Positions 6,366 through 13,853 of a stretch of DNA of 17,066 nucleotides are shown in pieces (the stretch's first letter is position 1; every line of letters begins with the position of its first letter). Source of the stretch: JBCCEV01 sp039030125 (GTDB lineage: Bacteria; Pseudomonadota; Gammaproteobacteria; Ga0077536); NCBI GenBank assembly GCA_039030125.1, contig JBCCEV010000092.1, positions 1 through 17,066 of the forward strand, in the 5' to 3' direction. The notes below the pieces were generated by a model. The model made no database searches. It had not been told where the DNA came from and saw only the letters and a program-made list of their open reading frames with translations. The translations under genes were made by a program, and so were the position numbers.

Positions 6366-8447
6366 CTAAAACCGGTATTGCAAGGTACCGCGAACCTGGC
6401 GCGGTTCAACCGGGTGTAGGTGAACATCGTCGACACCGCTGCGCTCGGCAAGCGCGGCGCCGCATGCGCTCACTGGATCGCTCGGCAGACAAGACGCGAA
6501 GAAGTAGCTGATGTCCGGATCGCCCGAGTCGAAGAGGTTGAATACGTCCAGGGTGAGTTCCAGGCGCTCACCCCAACGGTAACCCGCCCGTAAATTGACG
6601 ACCGTGGTCGATCGCGCATGCGCGGTAGCGTTTTCGTTCAACGGGCTGTCGCCGAAATGTCGCGCCCGGGCCGCGCCGAACAGGCCCATCGGTAAGTCGA
6701 TGGTGGCGCCACCGGTGATGACTCTGCCGACCGAGTTAGGCACTTCGTCATCGACCACGTCGGTGAATTTCGACTGCGTTAGCGCCAGATCCAGATCCAG
6801 CGTTAACCAGTTTGTCACTCGATAGTGATTGTTCCACTCGATCCCATAACGTTGCGATGCGCCTTGTGCTTCGGTGGTGCCAGCATCACCAACAAACACC
6901 AGCTCTGAATCAAGTTCGAGGTACCAAACGGTGAAGGTGGAGTTCAAATTGGGAATGACGCTTGAACGTGCGCCAAATTCCGCGCCCCAACTCTCGACCA
7001 GCGGGTCGACGGGATCAGTAGGGGTGGAGGAAGACGGATCAATGGTGTTAACGGTGCCGCGGCCGTCGTTGCTGTGAAAGCTCTGGCCATAGTTCAAGTA
7101 GAACTCCGTGTTGCTCCACGGTCTTGCGATCAGAGCTATTTTGGGACTAATAGCGGTGTCGGCTTCGCGACCGCTATTGGCGGCTAACGAACTGTTGATG
7201 TCGAACCAATAGTGATCGGTTCGCAGTCCCAGCCGGGCCCGCAACCAGTTAGAAAGTTGCGTTTCGTTGATGAGGAAGATGCCCAAGCCGGTTTGGCTCG
7301 CTTCATCGTCGCGTACGATGCTCAACGGCAGTCGTGCGCGGCTGCGGCGCAAACCAAGGTCAACGATATTGTCGTGTCGAACCTGCAGACCAATGGTGGT
7401 GAGAGCGTGGCGAGCGAATAGATGATGGCTGTGCTCGTAGCTGGTATTGAAGCCGCCGGTCCAGCGCCGATCAATTTGGGTAATTTGGTCGCCGTTGAAC
7501 GGATTGTCCAAGAAATAGGTGAAGTTCGAAAATAGCTCCAGCTCGGAGCGCACCAGGTAGGCATTGGCGTGATAGTGACCACGGTCGGCCTCGATGGCGA
7601 GCTCGAGATTGGCGCTATAACGCTGGCTCGCGCCGCCTAAGGTTGGATCGATATTGCCGAGCGGTGAAATTAAATTCTGCTGTAGTGCCCGCTGCGGCAC
7701 CTGATCGGTTGAATCCCAGTCGGCATCGTAGGCAAGCAAGGATAAGCTGTAGTCGGCGCGGGCGCGGCTTGCCGAATATTTGATTAAGGCGTTGAACTTG
7801 TGTCCATCCTCATCAAGTTCCCAGGGCCCGTTGTTGGTGACCGCTTCGAGCGCTCCCAGTAGATCGCCGCCACCGATCCGCGTCGACCCGGCGCCCAGCG
7901 CTCTGAAGAACTCGTTCTCGCCGCCGGTGAATTTAAGCAGCGGCCCGTGAATGTGGCGACTCGTTTCATAGCGGGCAAAGCCGGCCGTTGAGAAGTCCCC
8001 GGTGTCGGCGTAGTACGGGCCTTTGCCAAAATCAATGCGCTCAACCAGCTCGGGAATGATCGGATTGAGATCCAGATAGCCTTGGCCGTGACCATGCGTA
8101 GGCTGATTGAGCGGCACGCCGTCGAGATACCCGGCGAAGTCGGTGCCGTGATCAAGGTTGAAGCCCCTGAGGAAAAACTGATTGGCTTTACCCGTGCCGG
8201 AGTGCTGTGTGACCGCCACGCCGGGCACAACCTCCAGCAGCTCGCCGGCGCGCAAGACCGGCCGCGATGCCAGCTCAATTTGACCGATCCGCCCTTGGGA
8301 CGCCGCACGTGCCTGGCCAAGCAAGGTTTCCGCGCGTCCCGTGACGACGATCTCTTCGAGGTGTCCGTGGCTGTGCACGCGACGGCTATCGGCATAGACC
8401 GTCACCACAGAGCTCAACAATGCCGCGCACAGAAGCCACTGCCGCAT
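6366..8447 (-). CDS. TonB-dependent receptor of the CobN/ExbB-like locus
   Basis: I place the start at ATG 8445-8447, giving 693 residues. The frame is open up to 8534, but the extra 29 residues would overlap the CobN-like gene and precede a clean signal peptide (MRQWLLCAALLSSVVTVYA). With this start it lies 34 bp after the CobN-like stop. The mature N-terminus has a short His-containing stretch (RRVHSHGH), then the TonB box EEIVVTG (31-37). The plug contains FFLRGFNLDHGTDF, GYLDGVPLNQPTHGHGQGYL and IDFGKGPYYADTGDF, followed by a long beta barrel ending in VRGTLQYRF. The His-rich HGHGQGY plug segment suits a metal- or metal-tetrapyrrole-related substrate, but this is suggestive only. Its position in the operon implies it supplies the substrate handled by the periplasmic CobN-like protein, the role HmuR plays in the Bacteroidetes hmu locus. 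Confidence 0.93.
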   Translation of the reverse strand: MRQWLLCAALLSSVVTVYADSRRVHSHGHLEEIVVTGRAETLLGQARAASQGRIGQIELASRPVLRAGELLEVVPGVAVTQHSGTGKANQFFLRGFNLDHGTDFAGYLDGVPLNQPTHGHGQGYLDLNPIIPELVERIDFGKGPYYADTGDFSTAGFARYETSRHIHGPLLKFTGGENEFFRALGAGSTRIGGGDLLGALEAVTNNGPWELDEDGHKFNALIKYSASRARADYSLSLLAYDADWDSTDQVPQRALQQNLISPLGNIDPTLGGASQRYSANLELAIEADRGHYHANAYLVRSELELFSNFTYFLDNPFNGDQITQIDRRWTGGFNTSYEHSHHLFARHALTTIGLQVRHDNIVDLGLRRSRARLPLSIVRDDEASQTGLGIFLINETQLSNWLRARLGLRTDHYWFDINSSLAANSGREADTAISPKIALIARPWSNTEFYLNYGQSFHSNDGRGTVNTIDPSSSTPTDPVDPLVESWGAEFGARSSVIPNLNSTFTVWYLELDSELVFVGDAGTTEAQGASQRYGIEWNNHYRVTNWLTLDLDLALTQSKFTDVVDDEVPNSVGRVITGGATIDLPMGLFGAARARHFGDSPLNENATAHARSTTVVNLRAGYRWGERLELTLDVFNLFDSGDPDISYFFASCLPSDPVSACGAALAERSGVDDVHLHPVEPRQVRGTLQYRF

Positions 8448-8481
8448 GGGGCCGCAACCGTTCACCTGGCGCGATAAGCCT

Positions 8482-11400
8482 TTAGGAGCCGGTCGCTGGC
8501 CGGCTGCCGAGCTGGCGCATGGCACCAGCTCCAAGCAGCATCAGCACGGCCAAACCAGCGAGGAGTAATATCCAATCGCGTGGAGCCTCCGCCGCTTGCG
8601 TGCTTTCCACCGGTTCAAGCTGTTGACCTTCGACCGCCTGCGGTTGGCCGGCTGCCTGCGGTGCTGCGGTGGGTGAGGGGAGGGTCACGTCAAGCCCGAA
8701 ACCGCCGGCACTCAAGTTGACGAATTCACGCAGCTTTTCGTTATCGACGTAATGATCGAATTGCTCGGCGATCTCCACATAGCGTTCGACCATTGCTTTT
8801 AAGGTTTCCTCATCCGCTTGCCAGTAGTCCTTGCGGACCGCCTCAAGCATGCGCTCGAGCATTCTCGCTTGCGCATTCGGATTAACGTCCTCGAAGAATT
8901 CTTCAAGCCCCAGGTCCAAGGAGTCTTCAATATAAACCTCGAAAAAAGTCTGCCATTGATCGTCGCGCACCACATTTGGATCAACCACCTGCCATCCCCA
9001 GAAGTTATCAATACGGCCGCTCATCTCAACGGCGCCACTGTAACCCTCAACCATCATCTCGGTGATCCAGCGGGGATGGAAATTGCGCGTACGCAACTCT
9101 TTGGCGAGGAAGCGATCGGCAAACTCGGGTTTCGCGCGTCCAACATCACGCAGGTTATTGATCACCATCTCGGGGCTTTGGCCGTCGAGATTACGCACCG
9201 CGAGCGAGAGTGATCCGAAATACTCGAAAGGATCATCGGTGCTAAGTAATCCATACAAATTCGACGAGCGCGAGTGCAGCGCGATATCGGTACCGGATAA
9301 CTGTTTGGCGAACAGGTTAACGTTTTCAACTTTAACGCCATAACGGTCGTTGTCGGCTCCGTAGTAATAACCCATGTTAGACAGAAACAGATCGGCGATG
9401 GCCTTATCTTGCTCCCAGCTATCGCTCGCGAAGGCTGCATCGTCAACGCCCGAGCCGTGGCGGCCGGGGGCGTTCGAGAACAAACGAACGGTTGACAGGT
9501 AGGCGGCTTCGTCGGCGGCGACACCTTCCTCCTCTAAGGTTTTTGCGATGCGTTGGCTATTGGACCAGATGCTGTTGCCTTCCTCTTTCAACGTGGCAAC
9601 TTTTTCAACCGCCTTGGCGAGCATTTGCAATATGTTTGGGAATGCATCGCGATAAAGACCGGTGGCCGACAGCACTACATCCACGCGTGGGCGACGCATG
9701 TCGCTGTAAGGAATGATCTCGGTGCCGATAACGCGCCCGTCATCGCTCCAAACCGGACGCATTCCCATCGTCGCCAGCGCTTGGCCCTCAAGCACGCCGT
9801 ACTGACGCATGGTCTCGATTGACCACAGCGTGAAAGCAAGCTTGTCGGGATAGCGCCCGTGCCTTTCATAGTAGGCGGCGATAATTTCTTCCGCTAACTC
9901 CGCACCCTGATCGTAAGCCGCTTTGGTTGGAATGCGCGCCGGATCGAAGCCATAGAGGTTGTAGCCGGTTGGTAAGGCATCTGGGTTGCGCAAGGGATCG
10001 CCTCCGGTTTTCACCTTCACATACTGTCCACGTAGAAAGCCGATCGTGTTATCAAGCTCGGCGTTTGCCTGCATGTTTTCGTAATAACTCTTCGCCTCAT
10101 TGAGCGCCGACTGCATCTCCTCGGGGAGCTCCGCAAACGGTATGGGCGGCGCGGATAGGTCGGTATCGTCATGGGTGTGCGAAGCTGCCCCGTGCTCGTG
10201 GTCATGGCCATTGGCCTCGTCATGGCGATGGCCGTTAACACCGTTCACTACATAGTCGCGTACCGTTTTGAAACCGGTGGTTTGGCTCAACTCCAACTGA
10301 GTTTCGTGAAAGCCGTGACCCTCTTCGACGTCGTGCGAATGATCCGCGCCGCCGTGGGTGTGGTCATGAGGCTCATGGCCGTCATGTTGATGCGTGCCAT
10401 CGTGAGCAGCGCTGCCATAATGTTTCTTCTCAAATTTCGCCGCGACATCAATGAAGTCACTGCCCAACATTTGCACAATAGTTGAAGTCACCAGTTCTTC
10501 GCGGGGTAGTTCGCCGAACGAATGCAGTCCCAGCGGTTGGCTCGCGCCCGAGATCTCGGCCATATAGTCATGCAGTTGTTTAAGGAAGGCCGGAAAATCA
10601 GCCGCGATTTGTTCGCGATTTATATCCAGATCGTCGCACAGCGCTGCTTCGAAACAGGTTTCAACGATTTGTTGACCGGTCTTCACTTTCACCCCGCCTT
10701 CAACCAGCGCGCTGTACTCGTGCATCAGGTTGTGGATGTCGCTCAGATCGCCCTGCAGGCCCGCCGCGGCAAAGGGCGGTGTCATATGTGAAACCACGGT
10801 GGCGCGCCCGCGACGCTTGGTTTGCATTGCTTCACCAACATCATCGACGATGAACGGATAAAGCACGGGCGTATCCCAAACCGCGAGGTTGGGGTGATCG
10901 TAAATACCGGGCGCACGCTCCTTGCCGTAGAGGTACTCCTGCGATCCGTGCGTGCCGTAGTGAATAATCGCGTCGCTCTGCCAATGCGAGCGAGCGTAGA
11001 AGTAACCGGCAAGGTAAAAATGGTTGATCGGTGTTTCTTGATCATGAAACAAGCGCTCGGCCTCATCCTTATCGTCGGCCCGCGGCGGTTGCCGCATGAC
11101 CAGCATATTGCCGTTGCGGATCCGCGGGATCACCAGATAGTGAGAACCATCGCGTTCTAATGCCATGAAACTGTCCTTCGGGTGGCCCCAGAATTCCATG
11201 ACCGGCTGGGTAATATCGTCGGGGAGCGCGTTGAACCACTTCATGTAATCGTCCAACGGCAAGAGCTCGGCGAGGTCGTCGTTAATCAACTCTTCAAGCT
11301 TCTCGCCGAGCCGGTCGTCGCGATAAAACGGTTCAAGGATGGCCTTGGCGCGATCGCTGTAGTAATCATGCTCATGGGGCTCAACCGTGTAACCCTCCTG

Positions 11401-12630
11401 GTTAAGCCGGTGTGCGAGGGTATGCAGTGAATCCGGCACGTTGAGAAACGAAGCGCCGATGTCCTCACCACCCCACACCATGACCGTTAGTTTTTTCTCG
11501 GCATTGGGCTTGTACTTCAGATTGACCATGCGGAAGGCTTTATTCACCACATGTTCAAGCTGGTAGTCGATCACGTTGAGGTTCGCATCGGAGTTTTGGC
11601 TACCACGGCCGCCATCGGTGTTGGCGGCAACGATCATCGGATCAATCACGCCAGCAGATTCGGGCAGCACCAGCACGAATGAGGTCATCATCGGTGAGAT
11701 ACCCTGGATATCATCCTCCCAGGCTTCTTGATCGCCGCCAAAATGGGTCAGAGCTTGCAATACGGGCACACCGAAGCGCTCAAATTCTGATCGGCGTTTA
11801 CTCGCCCAGTGCAGTAACCGGAAGTTGATAATGATGTCGACGAGGGTCGTCTCATCGTCTTGTATAAGTGCGCTGTAATCGCGACTGAAAGGGCTGAGTT
11901 CAAAGAAGAAGGGCAAGGCGGTGGCCCCGGTTTTCTCAATCAGCTTGATGGTCTCGTCAATGGCCGCCGTTTGTAGGGTTTCGACGGCGGTGCGTTGGAA
12001 AAGCACGCCAATCAATGGTTTGGCTGGATCGTGCGCAAGATCATTCTCGGCACGCCAGTCGAGGTAGGCTTGCCGGCTGTCAAAGATCAAGCCATCGTAG
12101 CGGGGGTCGTAAATGCCGGCGGCTGGAAAGACAATCGGCGGCAGGATGTTTTGCGCGGTGTTGCCGTCGAGCACCCGGTAACGAAAATAATCAAGCAGCC
12201 GGCGGAAGTTTCGCCGACCGCCGTTTGCGTAATACTGCGCGATAGCCTGTGCGTATTCGCTATTGATGCCTTTGCGGTAAGCTTCGTCGGGAGACTTGAG
12301 GGCCATGAAGCTGCTCGCCGCGCGCGCCACCACCGGCTTAAAGCGCCCGAAGCTCTGCTCCGTATCGCGGGACGAAACGCCGGCAAAAATAACTAAGCGG
12401 TGACGTTCGAATTCGCTCTGCGCATCGATCTCATTTGCGAGATCCGAGGCACTTACCTGGTGAACTTCGTAGCCATAATCCGGTGCGTCGCGGCGCAGCA
12501 ACTGGGTTTTGGCTTGGCTGCTGTGCGAACCGTTCACGAAAAGGATTGAATCGGCGGCATGGGCCATGCCGGATCCCGAACAAAGAAAAATTACGGTAAT
12601 GGTGGTGACCGTAAGGGATAACGAACGCAT
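8482..12630 (-). CDS. Periplasmic, membrane-anchored CobN-like (HmuS-type) chelatase-family protein
   Basis: This 1382-residue member of the CobN/ChlH/BchH family is unusual in being exported. It has a signal peptide (SLTVTTITVIFLCSGSGMAHA, cleavage near residue 25), the CobN N-terminal domain, a core motif IHYGTHGSQEYLYGKERAPG (His557, His561) followed by VWDTPVLYPFIVDDVGEAM and TKRRGRATVVSHMTPPF, a His-rich insert at about 737-820, the C-terminal CobN half (RLFSNAPGRHGSGVDD, NPNVVRDDQW-like region), an Ala/Pro/Gln linker and one C-terminal transmembrane helix (WILLLAGLAVLMLLGAGAM). Cytoplasmic CobN inserts cobalt into a corrin using ATPase subunits; none are present here. The layout and neighbours match CobN-like HmuS, linked in Bacteroidetes to removing iron from heme. 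GGAG (12640-12643) nine bases before ATG 12630 supports the start. Forty base pairs separate it from the DUF2149 gene. Removal or transfer of a tetrapyrrole metal in the periplasm is my preferred role. Confidence 0.92.
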   Translation of the reverse strand: MRSLSLTVTTITVIFLCSGSGMAHAADSILFVNGSHSSQAKTQLLRRDAPDYGYEVHQVSASDLANEIDAQSEFERHRLVIFAGVSSRDTEQSFGRFKPVVARAASSFMALKSPDEAYRKGINSEYAQAIAQYYANGGRRNFRRLLDYFRYRVLDGNTAQNILPPIVFPAAGIYDPRYDGLIFDSRQAYLDWRAENDLAHDPAKPLIGVLFQRTAVETLQTAAIDETIKLIEKTGATALPFFFELSPFSRDYSALIQDDETTLVDIIINFRLLHWASKRRSEFERFGVPVLQALTHFGGDQEAWEDDIQGISPMMTSFVLVLPESAGVIDPMIVAANTDGGRGSQNSDANLNVIDYQLEHVVNKAFRMVNLKYKPNAEKKLTVMVWGGEDIGASFLNVPDSLHTLAHRLNQEGYTVEPHEHDYYSDRAKAILEPFYRDDRLGEKLEELINDDLAELLPLDDYMKWFNALPDDITQPVMEFWGHPKDSFMALERDGSHYLVIPRIRNGNMLVMRQPPRADDKDEAERLFHDQETPINHFYLAGYFYARSHWQSDAIIHYGTHGSQEYLYGKERAPGIYDHPNLAVWDTPVLYPFIVDDVGEAMQTKRRGRATVVSHMTPPFAAAGLQGDLSDIHNLMHEYSALVEGGVKVKTGQQIVETCFEAALCDDLDINREQIAADFPAFLKQLHDYMAEISGASQPLGLHSFGELPREELVTSTIVQMLGSDFIDVAAKFEKKHYGSAAHDGTHQHDGHEPHDHTHGGADHSHDVEEGHGFHETQLELSQTTGFKTVRDYVVNGVNGHRHDEANGHDHEHGAASHTHDDTDLSAPPIPFAELPEEMQSALNEAKSYYENMQANAELDNTIGFLRGQYVKVKTGGDPLRNPDALPTGYNLYGFDPARIPTKAAYDQGAELAEEIIAAYYERHGRYPDKLAFTLWSIETMRQYGVLEGQALATMGMRPVWSDDGRVIGTEIIPYSDMRRPRVDVVLSATGLYRDAFPNILQMLAKAVEKVATLKEEGNSIWSNSQRIAKTLEEEGVAADEAAYLSTVRLFSNAPGRHGSGVDDAAFASDSWEQDKAIADLFLSNMGYYYGADNDRYGVKVENVNLFAKQLSGTDIALHSRSSNLYGLLSTDDPFEYFGSLSLAVRNLDGQSPEMVINNLRDVGRAKPEFADRFLAKELRTRNFHPRWITEMMVEGYSGAVEMSGRIDNFWGWQVVDPNVVRDDQWQTFFEVYIEDSLDLGLEEFFEDVNPNAQARMLERMLEAVRKDYWQADEETLKAMVERYVEIAEQFDHYVDNEKLREFVNLSAGGFGLDVTLPSPTAAPQAAGQPQAVEGQQLEPVESTQAAEAPRDWILLLAGLAVLMLLGAGAMRQLGSRPATGS
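10171..10422 (-). other. His-rich metal-binding insert in the CobN-like protein
   Basis: This segment encodes about 84 residues (roughly 737-820) holding 19 His, mostly in HxH, HDH and HTH clusters (for example HDGTHQHDGHEPHDHTH and GHDHEHGAASHTHDD) interleaved with Asp, Glu and Gly. Such tracts bind divalent metal ions in ZIP/CDF-type transporters, nickel chaperones and similar proteins. Here the insert interrupts the CobN-family fold between the N- and C-terminal halves, so it probably forms a flexible periplasmic loop that could hold the metal taken from, or given to, the substrate. Confidence 0.85.
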
Positions 12631-12670
12631 CTAGAAAAGCTCCAAGAAGTCGGCAATTACGTTGGGACGG

Positions 12671-12976
12671 CTATTCAGGGACATATACCATCGAGCCATC
12701 GGGCATTTTGTAGGCGACGCCCGCGCGCACCCCTTCGCCCGAGCCAATCTCGCCGCTACTTTTGTAAGACTCAATGGTCTCGCCCTCTTTAATAACGATT
12801 TCCATATTCGGCTCACCAGCATTTTTGATGACCGTTACCGTTTCATCAACGAAGGGGTTTAACGGGTTCTGAGCAATCGAAATCAGCAGCGCGGCGATCA
12901 GGATCAAGAATACGTCAACCAAATTGATCACCGATAAGACCGGATTGGCTGATTCGTCTTCGTCGAGCAGTTGCAT
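12671..12976 (-). CDS. DUF2149 protein, ExbD/TolR-like in layout
   Basis: The 101-residue protein has a short acidic N-terminus (LLDEDE), one transmembrane helix (about 14-35) beginning INLVDVFLILIAALLISI, and a C-terminal domain ending in YKMPDGSMVYVPE that should face the periplasm. The Asp21 at the start of the helix matches the position of the essential proton-carrying Asp of ExbD and TolR (TPLVDVMLVLL-type sequence). DUF2149 proteins are known companions of CobN-like genes and MotA/TolQ/ExbB channels in archaea and bacteria; HmuV of the Bacteroidetes hmu locus is, as I recall, of this family. ATG 12976 has only a weak GGG upstream. It lies 21 bp after the channel gene and 40 bp before the CobN-like gene, consistent with one transcript. 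Proposed role: the second stator subunit coupling proton flow to the periplasmic partner. Confidence 0.88.
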   Translation of the reverse strand: MQLLDEDESANPVLSVINLVDVFLILIAALLISIAQNPLNPFVDETVTVIKNAGEPNMEIVIKEGETIESYKSSGEIGSGEGVRAGVAYKMPDGSMVYVPE

Positions 12977-12997
12977 ATCAGTAGGCCCTATCGCGTT

Positions 12998-13567
12998 TTA
13001 CGTATCGAGTTCGGTTTCGGCTCTTGAGGGATCGCCTTGACGCTCGAGGGCGGCGGTAACATCGACAAGTTCGGCCGCCAGCCAGCGCTTTTTGAAACTG
13101 GCTATCCAGAACGTGACGCTCGCGATGACCAAACCGAACACGACAGCGGAAAACGCCACGATCAAATTTTCACTGATCCCTTGCACGTTGCCGTTGGCAA
13201 GACTTTTCAAAGCCGGACCCATTGGGATCATGGTCGCAATGAGGCCAAGCATGGGGGCGATGCGGCTGACCACGCGCGCACCCTCGAGCTCCTTCATCGC
13301 CGCGACATCAAGCGCATCGGGGCTTAGGTTATTGTGCGCAAGCGCCAATGCCAGCAGCGGGTAGCCTCTGGGCGCGGGGTTAGAATCGTCCGCCAAGTGC
13401 CCAAGAGCGTGCAGATAGAGCGGCCGATAATGGCGGCGTTGCCAGGCTTGGACTAGGAAGCCCCCAAGCTCAAAGACGGCATAAGCGAATAGCAGGATCA
13501 GCAACAACAGCACCGGGGCCAGAAAATAGCCCGACACCCGGTACATCAACTCTTCCAGCCATAGCAT
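12998..13567 (-). CDS. MotA/TolQ/ExbB-family proton channel
   Basis: The 189-residue protein has three membrane helices: about 14-38 (YFLAPVLLLLILLFAYAVF), 99-123 with the family motif APMLGLIATMIPMGPAL, and 132-158 (ENLIVAFSAVVFGLVIASV). This is the ExbB/TolQ/MotA architecture, in which a pentamer conducts protons around an ExbD-type helix pair. The cytoplasmic loop is short compared with canonical ExbB, as in CobN-associated members. The start used is ATG 13567. Met8 (codon 13544-13546), preceded by GGAAGAG, could be the real start and would still retain all helices. It is the first gene of the minus-strand operon, followed 21 bp later by the DUF2149 gene. A Fur-like site lies about 185 bp upstream. 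HmuU of the hmu locus is the expected counterpart. Confidence 0.9.
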   Translation of the reverse strand: MLWLEELMYRVSGYFLAPVLLLLILLFAYAVFELGGFLVQAWQRRHYRPLYLHALGHLADDSNPAPRGYPLLALALAHNNLSPDALDVAAMKELEGARVVSRIAPMLGLIATMIPMGPALKSLANGNVQGISENLIVAFSAVVFGLVIASVTFWIASFKKRWLAAELVDVTAALERQGDPSRAETELDT

Positions 13568-13750
13568 TTTAGTGATTCGAGTGAGGGGTTGTGGTGCTCA
13601 TGGATTGGCTGCGCGCAGAGCCTGCAAAATGGGTCATTCAACCTGGATTGGGCAAGAGAATAAGCGGGACTAATTCGCTACAATATCAAAACGCGAGGCC
13701 GGCAGGCATCGCCAGGATCACTAGCCGACCGGGCACTGCCACATTCCCGT

Positions 13751-13769
13751 AACGCGCATGATTCTCATT
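13751..13769. promoter_or_regulatory. Fur-box-like operator in the divergent 13568-13853 region
   Basis: AACGCGCATGATTCTCATT has one perfect Fur half-site (ATTCTCATT, 13761-13769) and a second half matching six of nine positions, 15 of 18 overall against AATGAGAAT-N-ATTCTCATT. A perfect TATAAT (13776-13781) lies seven bases downstream on the plus strand, so the operator would cover the -35 zone of the plus-strand VPxP gene. It lies about 180 bp upstream of the ExbB-like gene, whose own promoter elements I could not define. The remainder of 13568-13853 contains GC-rich inverted segments near 13690-13745 that do not match a known riboswitch. No gene is seen in this interval. Confidence 0.65.
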
Positions 13770-13853
13770 TAGATCTATAATACTACGATATTGACGTAAT
13801 ATTCGGCGCTGGCGGCCCCGCGACTGCGATTCAGCCAGGGCGAGCGCACACCG

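Noticed and set aside
8448..8534. N-terminal extension of the receptor overlapping the CobN-like gene
   Set aside because: The extra residues precede a complete signal peptide and would bury it; the start at 8447 is more plausible.
13568..13853. Cobalamin riboswitch in the leader of the CobN-type operon
   Set aside because: The leader strand has GGGAATGTGG and GC-rich inverted segments, but no proper B12-box or GCCACTG arrangement was found by eye. A covariance search would be decisive.
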